A stretch of DNA of 64,000 bases from Simplicispira suum (GCF_003008595.1 NZ_CP027671.1:1-64000); one strand, 5' to 3'; positions 35,106 to 45,724 are shown, numbered from the stretch's first letter. The notes: generated by a model from the sequence alone, not told the origin. Translations and numbers: made by a program.

Positions 35106-36434
35106 GGTACTTAACGTACTGACACTTTGTCGGAATGCCCCCAACCCGGTTTGACCTTCGTTCCATCACTGCGCTTCTTGCAGGCTCTCCTTCAAACGGT
35201 GTTAACGGCTCGCCGTTGTGCTGTTGGTCAGCATTTGTTGGTGATCAGCTCGCGCTCACCGGCTCCAGCGGATTCCACCTCACCTGGTCAAAGGCTGCGC
35301 CTTTGGCCAGGACCGCCCAAGCGGTGCGCGCCATCTTGTTGGCCAACGCCACCACGACCACGTTGTAGTGACGTCGCTCCAGTAGTCGGGTGATCCAGCT
35401 TGATCGCTCTGCCCTGGCAACCACGGCTCTGGCCCCGGCAATCAGCAGGGTGCGCAGGTAGGTGTCACCCCGCTTGGAGATACCCAGTTGCTGCGTCTTG
35501 CCCCCGGTGCCCACCTGCCGCGGTGTCAAGCCCACCCACGATGCAAACTGGCGCCCGGATTTGAAAGTCGAGAAGTCGCCGACGGCCGCCACCAGCGCCG
35601 AGGCCGTCAAGTCCCCAATGCCTGGGATGTGCTGGATCGCCTGCATCTGACGATCCTCGCGGATCATGGCACGCAGCCGCTGACCAAGATGGTCGATGTC
35701 TTCTTGCAAGGCGTCAATGCGTTTGAGTTGCTCCTGCACGCTGAGCACCAGATCGGCGGTCAGCCGATCAGCCTGCTGCGCCCGGGCCAGCTCGCTCTGA
35801 ATTGTCTTCAGTAACTGGTTGTGCCCCACCGGTAAAGCGATGCCGAACTCGGCCAGGATGCCGCGCAGTGCATTGGTTTGCATGATGCGCATCTTCATGA
35901 GCTGGCGACGCATGCCGTGCAGCGCCATGCAAGTCTGCTGGCGCTCCGTCTTGACCGGCACGGGCTTGATGTGCGGCTGTTGAGCGGCCACCCAGATCGC
36001 TTGCGCGTCCATGGCGTCGGTCTTGTCGCGCAATAAGAAGGCCTTGACGTGCTGGGCAGGCAGCAGTTTGACCTGATGCCCCAAGCAGCTGATCACCCGC
36101 GCCCAATGATGAGACGTGCCGCAGGCCTCCATCGCAACCAAGCTACGCTGGCACTTGGCGAAGAACTCGGTGAGTTTGGCGCGCTTGATCTGGCGGCGCT
36201 GGATTTCACCAGTGTGCATATCGACGATGTGCAGCTGGAAGACTGACTTGGCCAGATCCAGACCAATGACGGGCAGATTTGCAGTAGATTGCATGGCGGG
36301 GCCTCCAGATCAAGTGGTTGTAAGAACCTCCACTTTGGCACTCTGATGCCGTTTCTGCGAGGCCCCACCGTCAACCGATGACAGCCTCATTCAGCAGCAG
36401 CGCTGTAGGTGGGCGGACCATGCCATCTCCACTT
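35106..36434 (-). mobile_element. IS110/IS1111-family element
   Basis: The 12-bp sequence CCATCTCCACTT occurs at 35094-35105 and 36423-36434, bracketing a 1329-bp unit with one transposase. Removing the unit brings the IS21 left end next to its subterminal repeats. IS110 elements have no inverted ends but duplicate a short core on insertion, which this fits. Non-coding stretches of about 140 bp lie on both sides of the gene; one of them should encode the bridge RNA of this family. Confidence 0.65.
35245..36294 (-). CDS. IS110-family transposase (IS1111-like)
   Basis: A 349-aa DEDD transposase. It has the N-terminal GLDLAKSVFQLHIVD (first Asp), MEACGTSHHWAR (Glu), LRDKTDAMDAQAIW (Asp pair) and the C-terminal Tnp_20-type region IPGIGDLTASALVAAVGDF, then ASWVGLTPRQVGTGGK. 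The frame is intact. The N-terminal sequence resembles the IS1111 subgroup, where the guide RNA lies downstream of the gene. Confidence 0.88.
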   Translation of the reverse strand: MQSTANLPVIGLDLAKSVFQLHIVDMHTGEIQRRQIKRAKLTEFFAKCQRSLVAMEACGTSHHWARVISCLGHQVKLLPAQHVKAFLLRDKTDAMDAQAIWVAAQQPHIKPVPVKTERQQTCMALHGMRRQLMKMRIMQTNALRGILAEFGIALPVGHNQLLKTIQSELARAQQADRLTADLVLSVQEQLKRIDALQEDIDHLGQRLRAMIREDRQMQAIQHIPGIGDLTASALVAAVGDFSTFKSGRQFASWVGLTPRQVGTGGKTQQLGISKRGDTYLRTLLIAGARAVVARAERSSWITRLLERRHYNVVVVALANKMARTAWAVLAKGAAFDQVRWNPLEPVSAS

Positions 36435-36560
36435 ATGGCCACCCAAACTGCTCCACCCTGGCCACGTTGATCTGACGCACTGAGCCTGGTGCGTCGGGCG
36501 CCGTGAGGCCCGACAGGCAGGACGTTACTTTCTGCTCCCTTATCCCGAGGGAGCCCGAGG

Positions 36561-37962
36561 TTGAACGTCTTGAAGCCACATCTACAAACCACCATCTGGA
36601 CGCTGCTCAAGGGCGGCGCTACGCAGCGCGAGATCGAGCGCATCACCGGTATCTCGCGCCACACCATCCGCTCGTATCAGCAGCGCTTTGCCGCCGACCC
36701 GGCAAACTGCCCCGGGGTGGCCACCGACTCTCCAGGGCAAACTGCTCCACCCTGGCCACCGACTGGCCTGGCGGTGCCTGTGCCGGTGACCACATCCAAG
36801 TGCGAGCCACACCGCGCTTTCATCGACGCCCAGTTGCGCCTGGGCCGCAACGCCACCGCCATCTACCAGGACCTGGTCGACCTGCACGGCTTCGATGGTG
36901 CCTACAACTGCGTCAAACGCTTCGCGGCACAACTGCGCCACAAGGAGCCCGAGCAGTTCGATCGCCTCTCATTTGCCCCAGGTGAGGAGATGCAGGTCGA
37001 CTACGGCGAGGGCGCACCCACCCGGGTGCCCGGCACCGAGCGCTGGCGCAAACCCCGCCTGTTCGTGGCCACGCTGCGTTACTCGCGGCGCAGCTTTCGC
37101 CGTGTGGTCTGGAAGTCTGGTCAGCAGGTCTGGGCCGAGCTGCACGAGCAGGCCTGGGCGTACTTCGGTGGGTCTGCCCGGTATGTCGTGCTGGACAACC
37201 TCAAGGAGGGCGTCTTGAAGCCCGACCTGTACGAGCCCGCCCTCAATGCGGTCTACGCCGCCACGCTGGCCCACTACGAGGTGGTGGCCGACCCAGCCCG
37301 GGTGCGAGACCCCAATCGCAAAGGGACGGTAGAGCACGCCATCGGCCACACCCAGGCCACCGCGCTCAAGGGCCGGCGCTTTGAGAGCATCGAGGAGCAC
37401 AACGCCTTCCTGGAACACTGGGAAGTGAAGTGGGCAGCCTCTCGCATCCACGGTGCCGAACGCCGCCAGGTGCAGGCCATGTTCGAGGAGGAGCGCGCGC
37501 ACCTGCAGCCGCTGCCGATCACCGCCATGTCGTACTTCACCGAGGTCCAGCGCACGGTCTGCGATGACAGCTGCGTGCGCATCGAGCACAGCAGCTACGC
37601 CGCGCGCCCAGCAGCCATTGGCGCCAAGGTGCTGGTGCGGATCTTCGAGCGGCGCATCGAGGTTCGGGACTTGCGCACCCAGGCCTTGCTGCGCACGCAT
37701 GCCCGGGTGGATCGGCCCGGCACGGTGGTGTTGCCCATGGCAGAGCGCGTGTTCAACCCCTCACGCGAGACCCGCTTCATCCTCAACCAGGCCCGCTCCA
37801 TCGGCCCTCAGGCGGCACGGCTGTGCGAGATGCTGTTTGCTATCGAAGGGCGGGTGGGCCAGCGCAAGCTCCGGGGCATCGTCAACCTGGCGCGGCGCTA
37901 TCCACACCGGTTCATCGACGCGGCCTGCACAGGTGCCATGGAGCAAGGCGTGCACAGCTACC
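36561..37962 (+). pseudogene. istA: IS21 istA transposase, 5' part
   Basis: About 467 codons of IstA: N-terminal helix-turn-helix (TLLKGGATQREIERITGISR, then HTIRSYQQRFAA), DDE core (MQVDYGEG, YVVLDNLKEGV, KGTVEHAIG) and most of the C-terminal part up to EQGVHSY. At 37963 the frame runs into foreign DNA and ends at 38018. The missing end (HVKALTERLVADALAALQ and onward) is found at 54386. Start is TTG at 36561, matching the family N-terminus. Confidence 0.86.
37953..37962. repeat. 10-bp direct repeat, left copy
   Basis: CACAGCTACC here and at 54386-54395 bracket the 16.4-kb catabolic block. Dropping the block and one copy restores the istA reading frame exactly (GVHSYHVKALT), so the repeat is the scar of a simple insertion. 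Confidence 0.85.
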
Positions 37963-37986
37963 TTGATGGCACCCATCTCGCGTGGC

Positions 37987-39018
37987 TCAGGAGGCTCTTG
38001 CGAGCTCTCGGCTTCTGAGCAAGTCCAGCGCAACGTCGACGATCATGTCTTCCTGGCCACCGACCATACGGCGCCGGCCCAGCTCCACCAGGATGTCGAC
38101 AGTTTTCAAGCCGTATTTCTTCGCCGCCGCCTCGCTGTGGCGCAGGAACGAGCTGTAGACGCCGGCATACCCAAGGGCTAGCGTTTCGCGGTCAACCCGC
38201 ACAGGCCGATCCTGCAGGGGACGCACGATGTCTTCGGCCGCGTCCATCAGCTGCATCACGTCGCAGCCGTGCTTCCACCCAAGGCGGGTGGCGGCGGCAA
38301 TGAAGACCTCTAACGGCGCGTTGCCGGCGCCCGCGCCCATCCCGGCCAAGCTGGCATCAACACGATCGCAGCCTTCCTCTACCGCGACAATGCTGTTGGC
38401 CACGCCCAGGCTCAGGTTGTGGTGAGCATGTATGCCCGTCTCGGTTTCGGGGTCAAGTACTTCCTTGAGCGCGCGGAATCGCTCGCGCACTTCGGACATG
38501 CTCAGCGCGCCGCCTGAGTCCACGACATATATGCAGGTTGCGCCATAGCCTTCCATCAGCTTAGCCTGCTGTGCTAGCGCCCGGGGCTCAGTCATGTGGC
38601 TCATCATGAGAAAGCCCACCGTGTCCATGCCCAAGTGGCGCGCGTATTCAATGTGCTGCCGGGAGATATCGGCTTCGGTGCAGTGCGTGGCCACTCTCAC
38701 GACGCGCGCGCCCGCATCGTAGGCCGCCTTCAAGTCGTGCACGGTGCCGATGCCCGGCAGCAGCAGCGTGGCGATCTTCGCGCGCTCCACGGTGCTCGCC
38801 ACCGCCTCGATCCACTCCAGGTCGGTGTGGGCGCCGAAGCCGTAGTTGAAGCTTCCGCCCTGCAGGCCGTCGCCGTGGGCGACTTCGATCGAGTCGACGC
38901 CTGCTTCATCGAGCGCCTTCGCGATTTCTCGCACATTTGTTACGCTGTACTGATGGCGAATGGCGTGGCAGCCGTCGCGCAGTGTCACGTCCGAGATGTA
39001 GATCTTCTTGCCGTTCAT
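37987..39018 (-). CDS. dmpG: 4-hydroxy-2-oxovalerate aldolase
   Basis: Class II (HMGL-like) aldolase, 343 aa, that splits 4-hydroxy-2-oxovalerate into pyruvate and acetaldehyde, the last step of the meta-cleavage pathway. It has [14 protein letters not shown] at residues 10-23 with metal-binding Asp15, and [13 protein letters not shown] with the two metal His. The C-terminal helix ([20 protein letters not shown]) contacts the partner dehydrogenase. The start at 39018 follows a strong GGAGGA ribosome site. It lies 17 bases after the acetaldehyde dehydrogenase gene; such pairs channel the aldehyde. Its stop is only 24 bases from the edge of the inserted block. Confidence 0.94.
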   Translation of the reverse strand: MNGKKIYISDVTLRDGCHAIRHQYSVTNVREIAKALDEAGVDSIEVAHGDGLQGGSFNYGFGAHTDLEWIEAVASTVERAKIATLLLPGIGTVHDLKAAYDAGARVVRVATHCTEADISRQHIEYARHLGMDTVGFLMMSHMTEPRALAQQAKLMEGYGATCIYVVDSGGALSMSEVRERFRALKEVLDPETETGIHAHHNLSLGVANSIVAVEEGCDRVDASLAGMGAGAGNAPLEVFIAAATRLGWKHGCDVMQLMDAAEDIVRPLQDRPVRVDRETLALGYAGVYSSFLRHSEAAAKKYGLKTVDILVELGRRRMVGGQEDMIVDVALDLLRSRELARAS

Positions 39019-39035
39019 TAGTGTCCTCCTTCCGG

Positions 39036-39986
39036 TCATGCCGTCATGGCCGCGCGCCTGTGCAGGCTGGCAGCAATCCGCTCGGCAGTGGCCAGCGCCG
39101 CGCTGGTCATGATGTCGAGATTGCCGGCGTAGGCCGGCAGGTAATTCCCTGCACCCTCAACCTCTAGGAACACGGAGGTCTTGAGGCCGCTCATCCGATC
39201 GCCAACACCGGGGATGCGGATCGGCACGTCGATGCGGTCAAACTGCACTTGCTGCTTGAGGCGATAGCCAGGCACATAGGCTTGCACCTCTTTGACCATG
39301 CGCTCGATGGACCCAGCGATGGCATCTTGGGAGGCCGTTTCGCTTAGCACGAAGATGGTGTCGCGCATGATCAGTGGCGGCTCGGCCGGATTCATCACTA
39401 TGATGGCCTTGCCCTTGGCAGCACCGCCCACGGTCTCAATCGCCCGCGAGGTGGTCTCCGTGAACTCGTCGATGTTCGCGCGGGTTCCGGGGCCGGCCGA
39501 CTTGCTGGCGATCGAGGCGACGATCTCTCCGTAGTGAACCTTGGCCACGCGGCTCACGGCCGCCACCATGGGGATGGTGGCTTGGCCGCCGCAGGTGACC
39601 ATGTTGACATTGAGCGCATTCAGGTGCGCCTCGCCGTTGACCACCGGCACACAGTACGGGCCGATGGCCGCAGGCGTGAGGTCGATCATGCGAATGCTAG
39701 GCTTGGCCGCGCGCAGCAGCGCCTCGTTCTTGACATGGGCAGCGGCGCTGGTGGCGTCGAACACCACGTCGATATCGGCGAAAACCGGCATGCGCAGCAG
39801 CCCCTGCGCGCCTTCATGGGTGGTGGCCACTCCCAGGCGCTCGGCGCGGGCCAGGCCGTCGGAGGCCGGGTCGATCCCCACCATCGCAGCCATCTCGATG
39901 TGCTTGCCGTGGCGCAGGATCTTGATCATCAAATCCGTGCCGATGTTGCCGCTGCCGATGATGGCGGCCTTGAGTTTCCGGGTCAT
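39036..39986 (-). CDS. dmpF: acetaldehyde dehydrogenase (acetylating)
   Basis: A 316-aa enzyme converting acetaldehyde, CoA and NAD to acetyl-CoA, in complex with the aldolase encoded next. The Rossmann motif is [12 protein letters not shown] (residues 9-20), the catalytic cysteine is in [11 protein letters not shown] (Cys132), and [15 protein letters not shown] and VPGYRL are family segments. Length equals DmpF/BphJ/MhpF. It stands 13 bases after the hydratase gene in the lower-pathway operon. Confidence 0.94.
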   Translation of the reverse strand: MTRKLKAAIIGSGNIGTDLMIKILRHGKHIEMAAMVGIDPASDGLARAERLGVATTHEGAQGLLRMPVFADIDVVFDATSAAAHVKNEALLRAAKPSIRMIDLTPAAIGPYCVPVVNGEAHLNALNVNMVTCGGQATIPMVAAVSRVAKVHYGEIVASIASKSAGPGTRANIDEFTETTSRAIETVGGAAKGKAIIVMNPAEPPLIMRDTIFVLSETASQDAIAGSIERMVKEVQAYVPGYRLKQQVQFDRIDVPIRIPGVGDRMSGLKTSVFLEVEGAGNYLPAYAGNLDIMTSAALATAERIAASLHRRAAMTA

Positions 39987-39999
39987 GTGCTTCTCTCCT

Positions 40000-40779
40000 T
40001 CAGGTCATACGGCAGCCGACGCTGCCCAATTCGCCGATGCGCGCCTGCACCACGTCGCCGGCCTTCAGCGCCACCATCGGCCCGAGCGCGCCCGACAGGA
40101 TCACCTCGCCGGCTTGCAACGGTTTGCCGCGCGCGGCCATGGTGCGGGCCAGCCAATAGGCGGCGCGCAGCGGGTGGCCCAGGCAGGCCGCGCCAGTGCC
40201 CACCGAAGCCACCGCGCCGTTCACCGTCATCTGCATGCCCAGTTCGCCGAGCGCAAGCTGGCCGACGGCGACCGGCTGCTGGCCCAGCACGTATAGGGCC
40301 GACGAGGCGTTATCGGCCACGGTGTCGACCAGGCTGATCTTCCACTCGGTGATGGCGCTGTCGACGATTTCCAGGGCCGGTAGCGCGTAGGCGATGGCGC
40401 AGAGGAATTCGGACCAGGTCGGCGCGGCCCCTGTGAGCTCGCGTCCCACGACGAAAGCCACCTCGGCCTCCACCTTGGGCTGGATCAGGCGGCTCATGGG
40501 CACCGCGTCGCCGTCGAGAAATTCCATGTCGTCGAACAGCACGCCGAAGTCCGGCTGGTCGACGCCCAGCTGCTGCTGGACAGACTTGGACGTCAGTCCC
40601 ACTTTCTTGCCGACGACGCGGCGGCCCGGTTCGTCCAGACGCGCGCGCACGTTGACCTCCGCCACCTGATAGGCGGCATCGAGGCCGGCGATGCCGTGGC
40701 TGGCCGAGATCGAGCCGATGGTCTCCCGGTCGCGCCGCGCCTGGCGCAGCGCTTGCGCCGCATGTTCCACGTTGTTCAT
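40000..40779 (-). CDS. dmpE: 2-oxopent-4-enoate (2-keto-4-pentenoate) hydratase
   Basis: A 259-aa enzyme of the fumarylacetoacetate-hydrolase fold that adds water to 2-oxopent-4-enoate, giving 4-hydroxy-2-oxovalerate. It shows [33 protein letters not shown] and the metal-binding [12 protein letters not shown]. The start at 40779 ([19 protein letters not shown]) gives the normal length; an upstream extension is open but has no conserved sequence. It precedes the dehydrogenase and aldolase genes in pathway order. Confidence 0.92.
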   Translation of the reverse strand: MNNVEHAAQALRQARRDRETIGSISASHGIAGLDAAYQVAEVNVRARLDEPGRRVVGKKVGLTSKSVQQQLGVDQPDFGVLFDDMEFLDGDAVPMSRLIQPKVEAEVAFVVGRELTGAAPTWSEFLCAIAYALPALEIVDSAITEWKISLVDTVADNASSALYVLGQQPVAVGQLALGELGMQMTVNGAVASVGTGAACLGHPLRAAYWLARTMAARGKPLQAGEVILSGALGPMVALKAGDVVQARIGELGSVGCRMT

Positions 40780-40940
40780 GATTCTCTTTCTAGGTTGAGG
40801 GTCAGTAAGCTGCCGCGCCGTGCAGCCGAGAGACGGCGTTGCCATGCATGAGGCCGGCGGCGTCTCGTGGTCGGCAATGTCCGCAGCCAAGCAGCTCTCT
40901 TACGGCAGCCGTCTTGGCTGGGGTCAGCCGGTGCGCAGCC

Positions 40941-41780
40941 TCAGGCGACATCCGCTTCTGCCAAAAAGTCGTTCACCAATCGCACGAAGCGGCCACCATG
41001 CTCGATTTGCGTCCAGTGGCCGCACTGGCCGAACACGTGGAGCTGGGCGCGCGGGATCATCTGCGACAACCGCATCGAATTGGCTACCGGCACGACACGA
41101 TCTTCGCGGCCATGAATCACCAATGTTTCGTGGAGCAGCGCGCGGATGCTGTCCTCGGGGCTCGCCAGCGCCTCAATCCAGCGCTGCCGCGGCGCGGGAA
41201 ACATCGCTGCATACGCTTCTTGCACGCCTTTGCGCACGCTCGCTTCGTATCGCATGCGCGCGAGATCGTCGCTCATGAGCGAGTCGTCGTAGGCGAACCA
41301 CGCCATGACAGCTTTCATATTTTCGACCGATGGCGTGTAGCCCCAGACCGCGTCCAGCGCCGGCGTCAGTTCGAATTTGAGGCCAGCCGCGCCCATGAGA
41401 ACCATCCTGCGCACGCGTTCGGGGTAGCGAATTGCGAGCGCCAGCGCGATTGCACCACCGAAGGAGTTGCCAACCAGGTCGACTTGCTTCAGGTCGAGAG
41501 CGTCGAGGAACCCTACTGTCTGCTGAACCCATAGGTTCAGCGAATAGCTGCCGTCCAGACTGGGGTCGCTGTAACCGAACCCAGCCATGTCAAGTGCTAG
41601 CGCGCGACGCCGTTCAGCCAGCTTCGGAAGCGCAAGTCGCCAGTTGGCCCAGCCGCTCACGCCCGGGCCAGACCCGTGAATGAGCACCACCGGCGAGCCT
41701 TGCCCGAGGTCGTGGTAGTTCGTTCGGATGCCGCTCGCCACAATGGATTGGCCGATTTCGGGGGAAATAGTAGTCATCAA
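40941..41780 (-). CDS. meta-cleavage product hydrolase (alpha/beta hydrolase)
   Basis: A 279-aa hydrolase cleaving 2-hydroxymuconic semialdehyde-type ring-fission products. It has the oxyanion-hole sequence LIHGSGPGVSGWANW, nucleophile elbow GNSFGG (Ser106), Asp in HGREDRVVP and His in GQCGHWTQIE. It matches the XylF/DmpD/TodF group. First gene of the leftward lower-pathway operon, followed by a 161-base gap before the hydratase. Whether it prefers a catechol or 3-alkylcatechol product cannot be told. Confidence 0.9.
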   Translation of the reverse strand: MMTTISPEIGQSIVASGIRTNYHDLGQGSPVVLIHGSGPGVSGWANWRLALPKLAERRRALALDMAGFGYSDPSLDGSYSLNLWVQQTVGFLDALDLKQVDLVGNSFGGAIALALAIRYPERVRRMVLMGAAGLKFELTPALDAVWGYTPSVENMKAVMAWFAYDDSLMSDDLARMRYEASVRKGVQEAYAAMFPAPRQRWIEALASPEDSIRALLHETLVIHGREDRVVPVANSMRLSQMIPRAQLHVFGQCGHWTQIEHGGRFVRLVNDFLAEADVA

Positions 41781-42268
41781 ACATCTCCATAGAATATCGA
41801 GATTATTGATAAAATCGGTTATTACTTAAAATAAGTGCAAACCCCTATAAATATCGATATGTTTACTGGTACGCTTTCGATCATGCAAATGGCACAGAGC
41901 GCCGCATCACTAGCTCGGCACTAGCGTGAAAACGTGAAATTAGAAGAAAACGAAGGGTGCAGAAGTAGTTCATAGAATTTCTTCCATGATCCTGAGCGTG
42001 CGTGTACAGGCCCACAGCGGTAGACGGTGTTCCGCACCGGGCGTACTTCTTGCGAATCGTCGGGAAGTGGAGGACGTTGCCGGGTCACTTCCCCAAAGGC
42101 ATATGGTGAGGCTCTCGCTTTAAAAAAAAATGGATCGCGCGACGCGCACGTCACCCACGTGTTGGAGCGCGCTTTAGGAAAGTCAGGTTGGCGCGGCCCA
42201 CGTGAAATTAGTGCGCCAAGCACGGCCGACGCTATCGACCGTGATCAGGAGATCGTGTACAGGCGCTC
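41781..42268. promoter_or_regulatory. divergent promoter region, meta-operon versus gntR
   Basis: The 488-bp region is AT-rich from 41781 to 41880. It holds the palindrome ATATCGATAT (41851-41860), an ATATCGA copy at 41794-41800 and the inverted repeat ACTTA-AAA-TAAGT (41824-41836), all candidates for binding by the adjacent GntR protein. The part from about 41930 to 42268 shows no gene. The TTCCGGAA motif seen elsewhere in the block is absent. Confidence 0.45.
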
Positions 42269-42997
42269 ATGGAAAATCAGCACTCTTTATCCAACGGCCA
42301 TGCCCACCGCGTCCCGACGCCAGATGACAGCGAGCCCGCGCCGCGGTCGCTCATCGAGGCGACGTATCGGCAGTTGCGGACCGACATCATCGGCGGCCGG
42401 CACGCGCCCGGTGAACGCCTGCGTGTGGAGCACTTGAAGAGTGAATATCAGGTGGGCGCGGGCACGCTGCGCGAGGCGCTCGCCCTGCTCGTAGCGGATT
42501 CGCTGGTCGTGCCGCACTCGCAGCGCGGCTTCCGTGTGGCACCCATGTCACTGGCCGACATTGAAGACCTCACGCGGACGCGAACGCTGCTCGAATGCGT
42601 GGCCTTCCGCGACTCGATCCAGTATGGCGACGATGCGTGGGAAGCGCGCGTTGTGAGTGCCTACCACCGGCTCTCGCGCGCCGAGGAACGGCTGGCTTCC
42701 GACGTCAGTGGCGTGTTCAACGAATGGGAGGAGCGCAACCGCGCCTTCCATGAAGCGCTTACTTCCGCCTGCCCTTCACCTTGGATTCTGCGCTTTCAAG
42801 CATTGCTGTATCAGCAGGCCGAGCGTTACCGCCGGCTATCGGCAGTGACCACCAATGTCCCGGCAAGCGTCCACGACGAGCACCGCCAAATTTACGAGGC
42901 AGCGCTTGAGCGCAATACCGAAAGGGCTGAGCGCATGCTTGCGCAGCACATCCAGTTCGCTGTCACGGTAATCAAGAAGCAGGGCGTGCTCAAGTGA
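42269..42997 (+). CDS. GntR-family regulator, FCD type
   Basis: A 242-aa regulator. Winged helix at about residues 28-95 (YRQLRTDIIGGRHAPGERLR, then VGAGTLREALALLVADSLV, SQRGFRVAP), then the all-helical FCD ligand domain with metal-type positions in EERNRAFHEALTSACPS and DEHRQIYEAALERNTERA. It is divergent from the hydrolase-hydratase operon and upstream of an acyl-CoA ligase, so it probably controls one or both in response to an aromatic acid or its CoA ester. Confidence 0.88.
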   Translation: MENQHSLSNGHAHRVPTPDDSEPAPRSLIEATYRQLRTDIIGGRHAPGERLRVEHLKSEYQVGAGTLREALALLVADSLVVPHSQRGFRVAPMSLADIEDLTRTRTLLECVAFRDSIQYGDDAWEARVVSAYHRLSRAEERLASDVSGVFNEWEERNRAFHEALTSACPSPWILRFQALLYQQAERYRRLSAVTTNVPASVHDEHRQIYEAALERNTERAERMLAQHIQFAVTVIKKQGVLK

Positions 42998-43253
42998 GCG
43001 GCCGACGACGCCGCAGTGCTGTTCGGCGGTCGCTCCTCTGGTCCATCCCTTGCGGGCACTTCGCGCCAAGAAGGCTTCAACGGTCAGGCGCTGGTGTCCG
43101 AGGAGGTTAAACCCTACGCTTGGCCCTCCCTTCCGAGGCGATTTCTCGTCGCCGGTAATGCCTCCGCGAATCCGCATACGCCAGTGCAAGATCGCCCCGA
43201 AGTCGGGGGATCGGCGAGGTGGACCGTTTCTATTTGCTGGCCTTGAGATCAAG

Positions 43254-44963
43254 ATGACACAACACTCATACCCCTTCCGTCAGGCACGCGACCTGCTCCT
43301 GCAACTGCGCGATGACCATGCCGCGGCGACCGAGCGGTTCCGCTGGCCCCGCATGACAGAGTTCAACTGGGCCATCGACCACTTCGACGCTCTGGCCAAA
43401 GGCAACCATGCGCCTGCCTTGTGGATCGTCGAAGTCGACGGCAGTGAGCATCGCTTCAGCTATGCGCAGGTATCCGCGCGCTCGTCGCAGGTGGCGAACT
43501 TTCTGAAAGCGCAAGGCGTGCGTCGCAGCGATCGCGTCCTGCTGATGCTGGGTAACGAGCCGGCCTTGTGGGAAACGATGCTGGCCACCATGAAACTCGG
43601 CGCGGTCATCATTCCTGCCACGGCCTTGCTCACCGCCGAGGATCTGCAGGACAGGCTTCACCGCGGTGACGTACGCCACGTAGTGACTGGCGATACGCAC
43701 GCTGCGAAGTTCAAGGACCTGCCCGGTGACTACACCAGAATCTGCGTCGGCGCACCACAGCCGGGCTGGATCGAGTATGCGGCATCGTATGGCGCGCCCG
43801 AACACTTCGAGCCCGAAGCGCGCACGCTGGCCGTCGACCCGCTGCTGTTGTATTTCACTTCCGGTACCACTTCCAAGCCGAAGCTGGTATTGCACACGCA
43901 CGAGAGCTATCCCGTAGGCCACCTCTCTACAATGTACTGGCTCGGGCTGCAACCGGGCGACGTGCACCTGAACATCTCCTCACCCGGCTGGGCCAAGCAT
44001 GCCTGGAGCTGCTTATTTGCGCCCTGGAACGCCGGCGCCTGTGTCTTTATCCATAACACACCGCGCTTTTCGGCACTAGCGTTGCTTCAGACGCTGGCCA
44101 AATGCGAAGTCACTAGCCTGTGTGCGCCGCCTACCGTGTGGCGCATGCTTATCCAGGAAAACCTCGCCGAATGGCGACCCCGGCTGAAGCTGCATTCGGT
44201 CGTGGGCGCTGGCGAACCGCTAAACCCCGAGATCATCGAGCAGGTACAGACGGCCTGGGGCCTTAGGCTGCGCGACGGCTACGGGCAGACTGAAACGACC
44301 GCCCAGGTCGGCAATTCACCCTCTTTGCCGGTCAAGGCCGGCTCCATGGGCAAACCGCTGCCTGGTTACCGCATCGTTCTGCTCGACCCCGATGGCCAAG
44401 AGGCTGACGAGGGGGAGGTCTGCATCGATCTACACGAGCGGCCGACGGGCCTGATGGCCGGCTACCTCGACAGCGCAGAGAAGAACGCAGAGGCCACGCG
44501 GGACGGCTACTACCATACGGGCGACACAGCCGCTCGCGATGCAGATGGCTATTTCACCTTCGTCGGCCGCTCAGATGATGTGTTCAAGGCATCCGACTAC
44601 CGTATCAGCCCCTTCGAGCTGGAAAGCGCTCTGATGGAGCATGAGGCCGTGGCGGAAGTGGCCGTCGTGCCGAGTCCCGACCCGGTGCGCCTCGCCGTTC
44701 CCAAGGCTTACTTGATGCTCGCACCGGGCCGTGCGGCGGACGCCGCCATGGCACAGGACATCATGGCCTTTGCCAGACGCCGACTCGCCCCCTACAAGCG
44801 CGTGCGACGCATCGAGTTCGTGACCGAGCTGCCCAAAACCATCTCTGGGAAGATTCGTCGCGTGCAACTGCGGGCACAAGAAACGACCCGCGCTACCACG
44901 GGCAATCGCGGCGATCAGGAATTCCACGAGGAAGATTTTCCTGGCCTGCGTCAGGAGTCTTGA
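43254..44963 (+). CDS. AMP-binding acyl-CoA synthetase
   Basis: A 569-aa adenylate-forming enzyme. The P-loop is YFTSGTTSKPK, followed by HTHESYPVGHLSTMYWLGLQ and NISSPGWAKHAWSC, as in medium-chain/benzoate-type ligases; GYGQTETT, YYHTGDTAARDADGYFTFVG and LPKTISGKIRR (catalytic Lys) complete it. The frame extends 68 codons upstream without conserved sequence, so the ATG at 43254 after AGATCAAG was taken. Sitting in an aromatic gene block it may activate an aryl or alkanoic acid; a spacer of 256 bases separates it from gntR. Confidence 0.88.
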   Translation: MTQHSYPFRQARDLLLQLRDDHAAATERFRWPRMTEFNWAIDHFDALAKGNHAPALWIVEVDGSEHRFSYAQVSARSSQVANFLKAQGVRRSDRVLLMLGNEPALWETMLATMKLGAVIIPATALLTAEDLQDRLHRGDVRHVVTGDTHAAKFKDLPGDYTRICVGAPQPGWIEYAASYGAPEHFEPEARTLAVDPLLLYFTSGTTSKPKLVLHTHESYPVGHLSTMYWLGLQPGDVHLNISSPGWAKHAWSCLFAPWNAGACVFIHNTPRFSALALLQTLAKCEVTSLCAPPTVWRMLIQENLAEWRPRLKLHSVVGAGEPLNPEIIEQVQTAWGLRLRDGYGQTETTAQVGNSPSLPVKAGSMGKPLPGYRIVLLDPDGQEADEGEVCIDLHERPTGLMAGYLDSAEKNAEATRDGYYHTGDTAARDADGYFTFVGRSDDVFKASDYRISPFELESALMEHEAVAEVAVVPSPDPVRLAVPKAYLMLAPGRAADAAMAQDIMAFARRRLAPYKRVRRIEFVTELPKTISGKIRRVQLRAQETTRATTGNRGDQEFHEEDFPGLRQES

Positions 44964-45062
44964 TAAGTACTGAGTACCGAACTTGCACTGCGATCTATAG
45001 ATTGGAGCTTGCCTGACCATCCCTGCGATGACAGCGATGATGCCGTTTAACGGATGTCAGGT

Positions 45063-45417
45063 CGCTCGAGTTCGCAACAGCAATAAAGCGCTCGCGAGCT
45101 TGAGAATCTCATTGGCTTTGCGCAGCTCTTTGACCTCGCGCTCCAGCGCCTTCATCTGCTCGCGTTCGGAGGTGGTGATGCCATCGCGCACACCAGTGTC
45201 GATCTGGTCGCGTTTGACCCATTCATGCAAGGTCTGCGGCACGCAGCCAATCTTGGGCGCCAGGGATTCGATGGCAGCCCACAACGACGGGTAGTCGCCT
45301 CGGTGCTCGCGCACCATACGAACAGCGCGTTCGCGAACCTCGGGTGAGAACTTGTTCGACTTCTTCATAGCTCAATCCTCTCAGAGAAAAGAGCCTCCTC
45401 AAAGCCGGGGCGGTTCA
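45063..45417 (-). pseudogene. IS3-family remnant with truncated orfA
   Basis: From the terminal TGAACCGCCCCGG (ending at 45417) an orfA frame runs leftward: [34 protein letters not shown] and the leucine-zipper end [19 protein letters not shown]. It breaks off after KLASAL, before the frameshift site and orfB. The same terminal sequence appears at 53584, so related copies once lay at both places. Confidence 0.78.
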
Positions 45418-45724
45418 GTTGCGACATCACGCAGTGCCGAATCAACGCCAGCAAACAAATATCCGCGTTCGCGCGGATGCGCTCAGACAGGCCGTAGACC
45501 GCGCAAGCTCAATTTCTGATTTCAGGGCCCTGAATTTACGATGGGTGCCAGCGCCGTATAGCGTGCGTCAGCTCGCGGGGCTTCAAGTGCTGGATGTTCG
45601 ACACCAGCAGCTTCCCCTTCGTTACCTAGCCCGCGCTAGCGCGGTTTGCCCGTTATCGCATTTGAAAAAACGACACTGATGATGCGTCCCAGCTGAGCCT
45701 CGCCTGTTTCGTGAAGTCGCTACG
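45418..45724. other. intergenic stretch, nothing recognised
   Basis: The 307 bases between the IS3 remnant and the ferredoxin gene contain short frames only. No family resemblance, repeat or clear terminator is visible. Confidence 0.5.

Noticed and set aside
36503..36985. Alternative plus-strand frame at the start of istA
   Set aside because: Shadow of istA in another frame. The istA frame carries the HTH and DDE motifs.
39534..40337. 267-codon plus-strand open frame opposite the dehydrogenase and hydratase
   Set aside because: Mirror frame of two well-identified genes, with low-complexity Arg/Ala/Pro composition.
43050..43253. Upstream extension of the second acyl-CoA ligase, and a minus-strand frame at 42836-43252
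   Set aside because: Neither shows conserved sequence. Normal ligase length starts at 43254, and the minus-strand frame overlaps the end of gntR.
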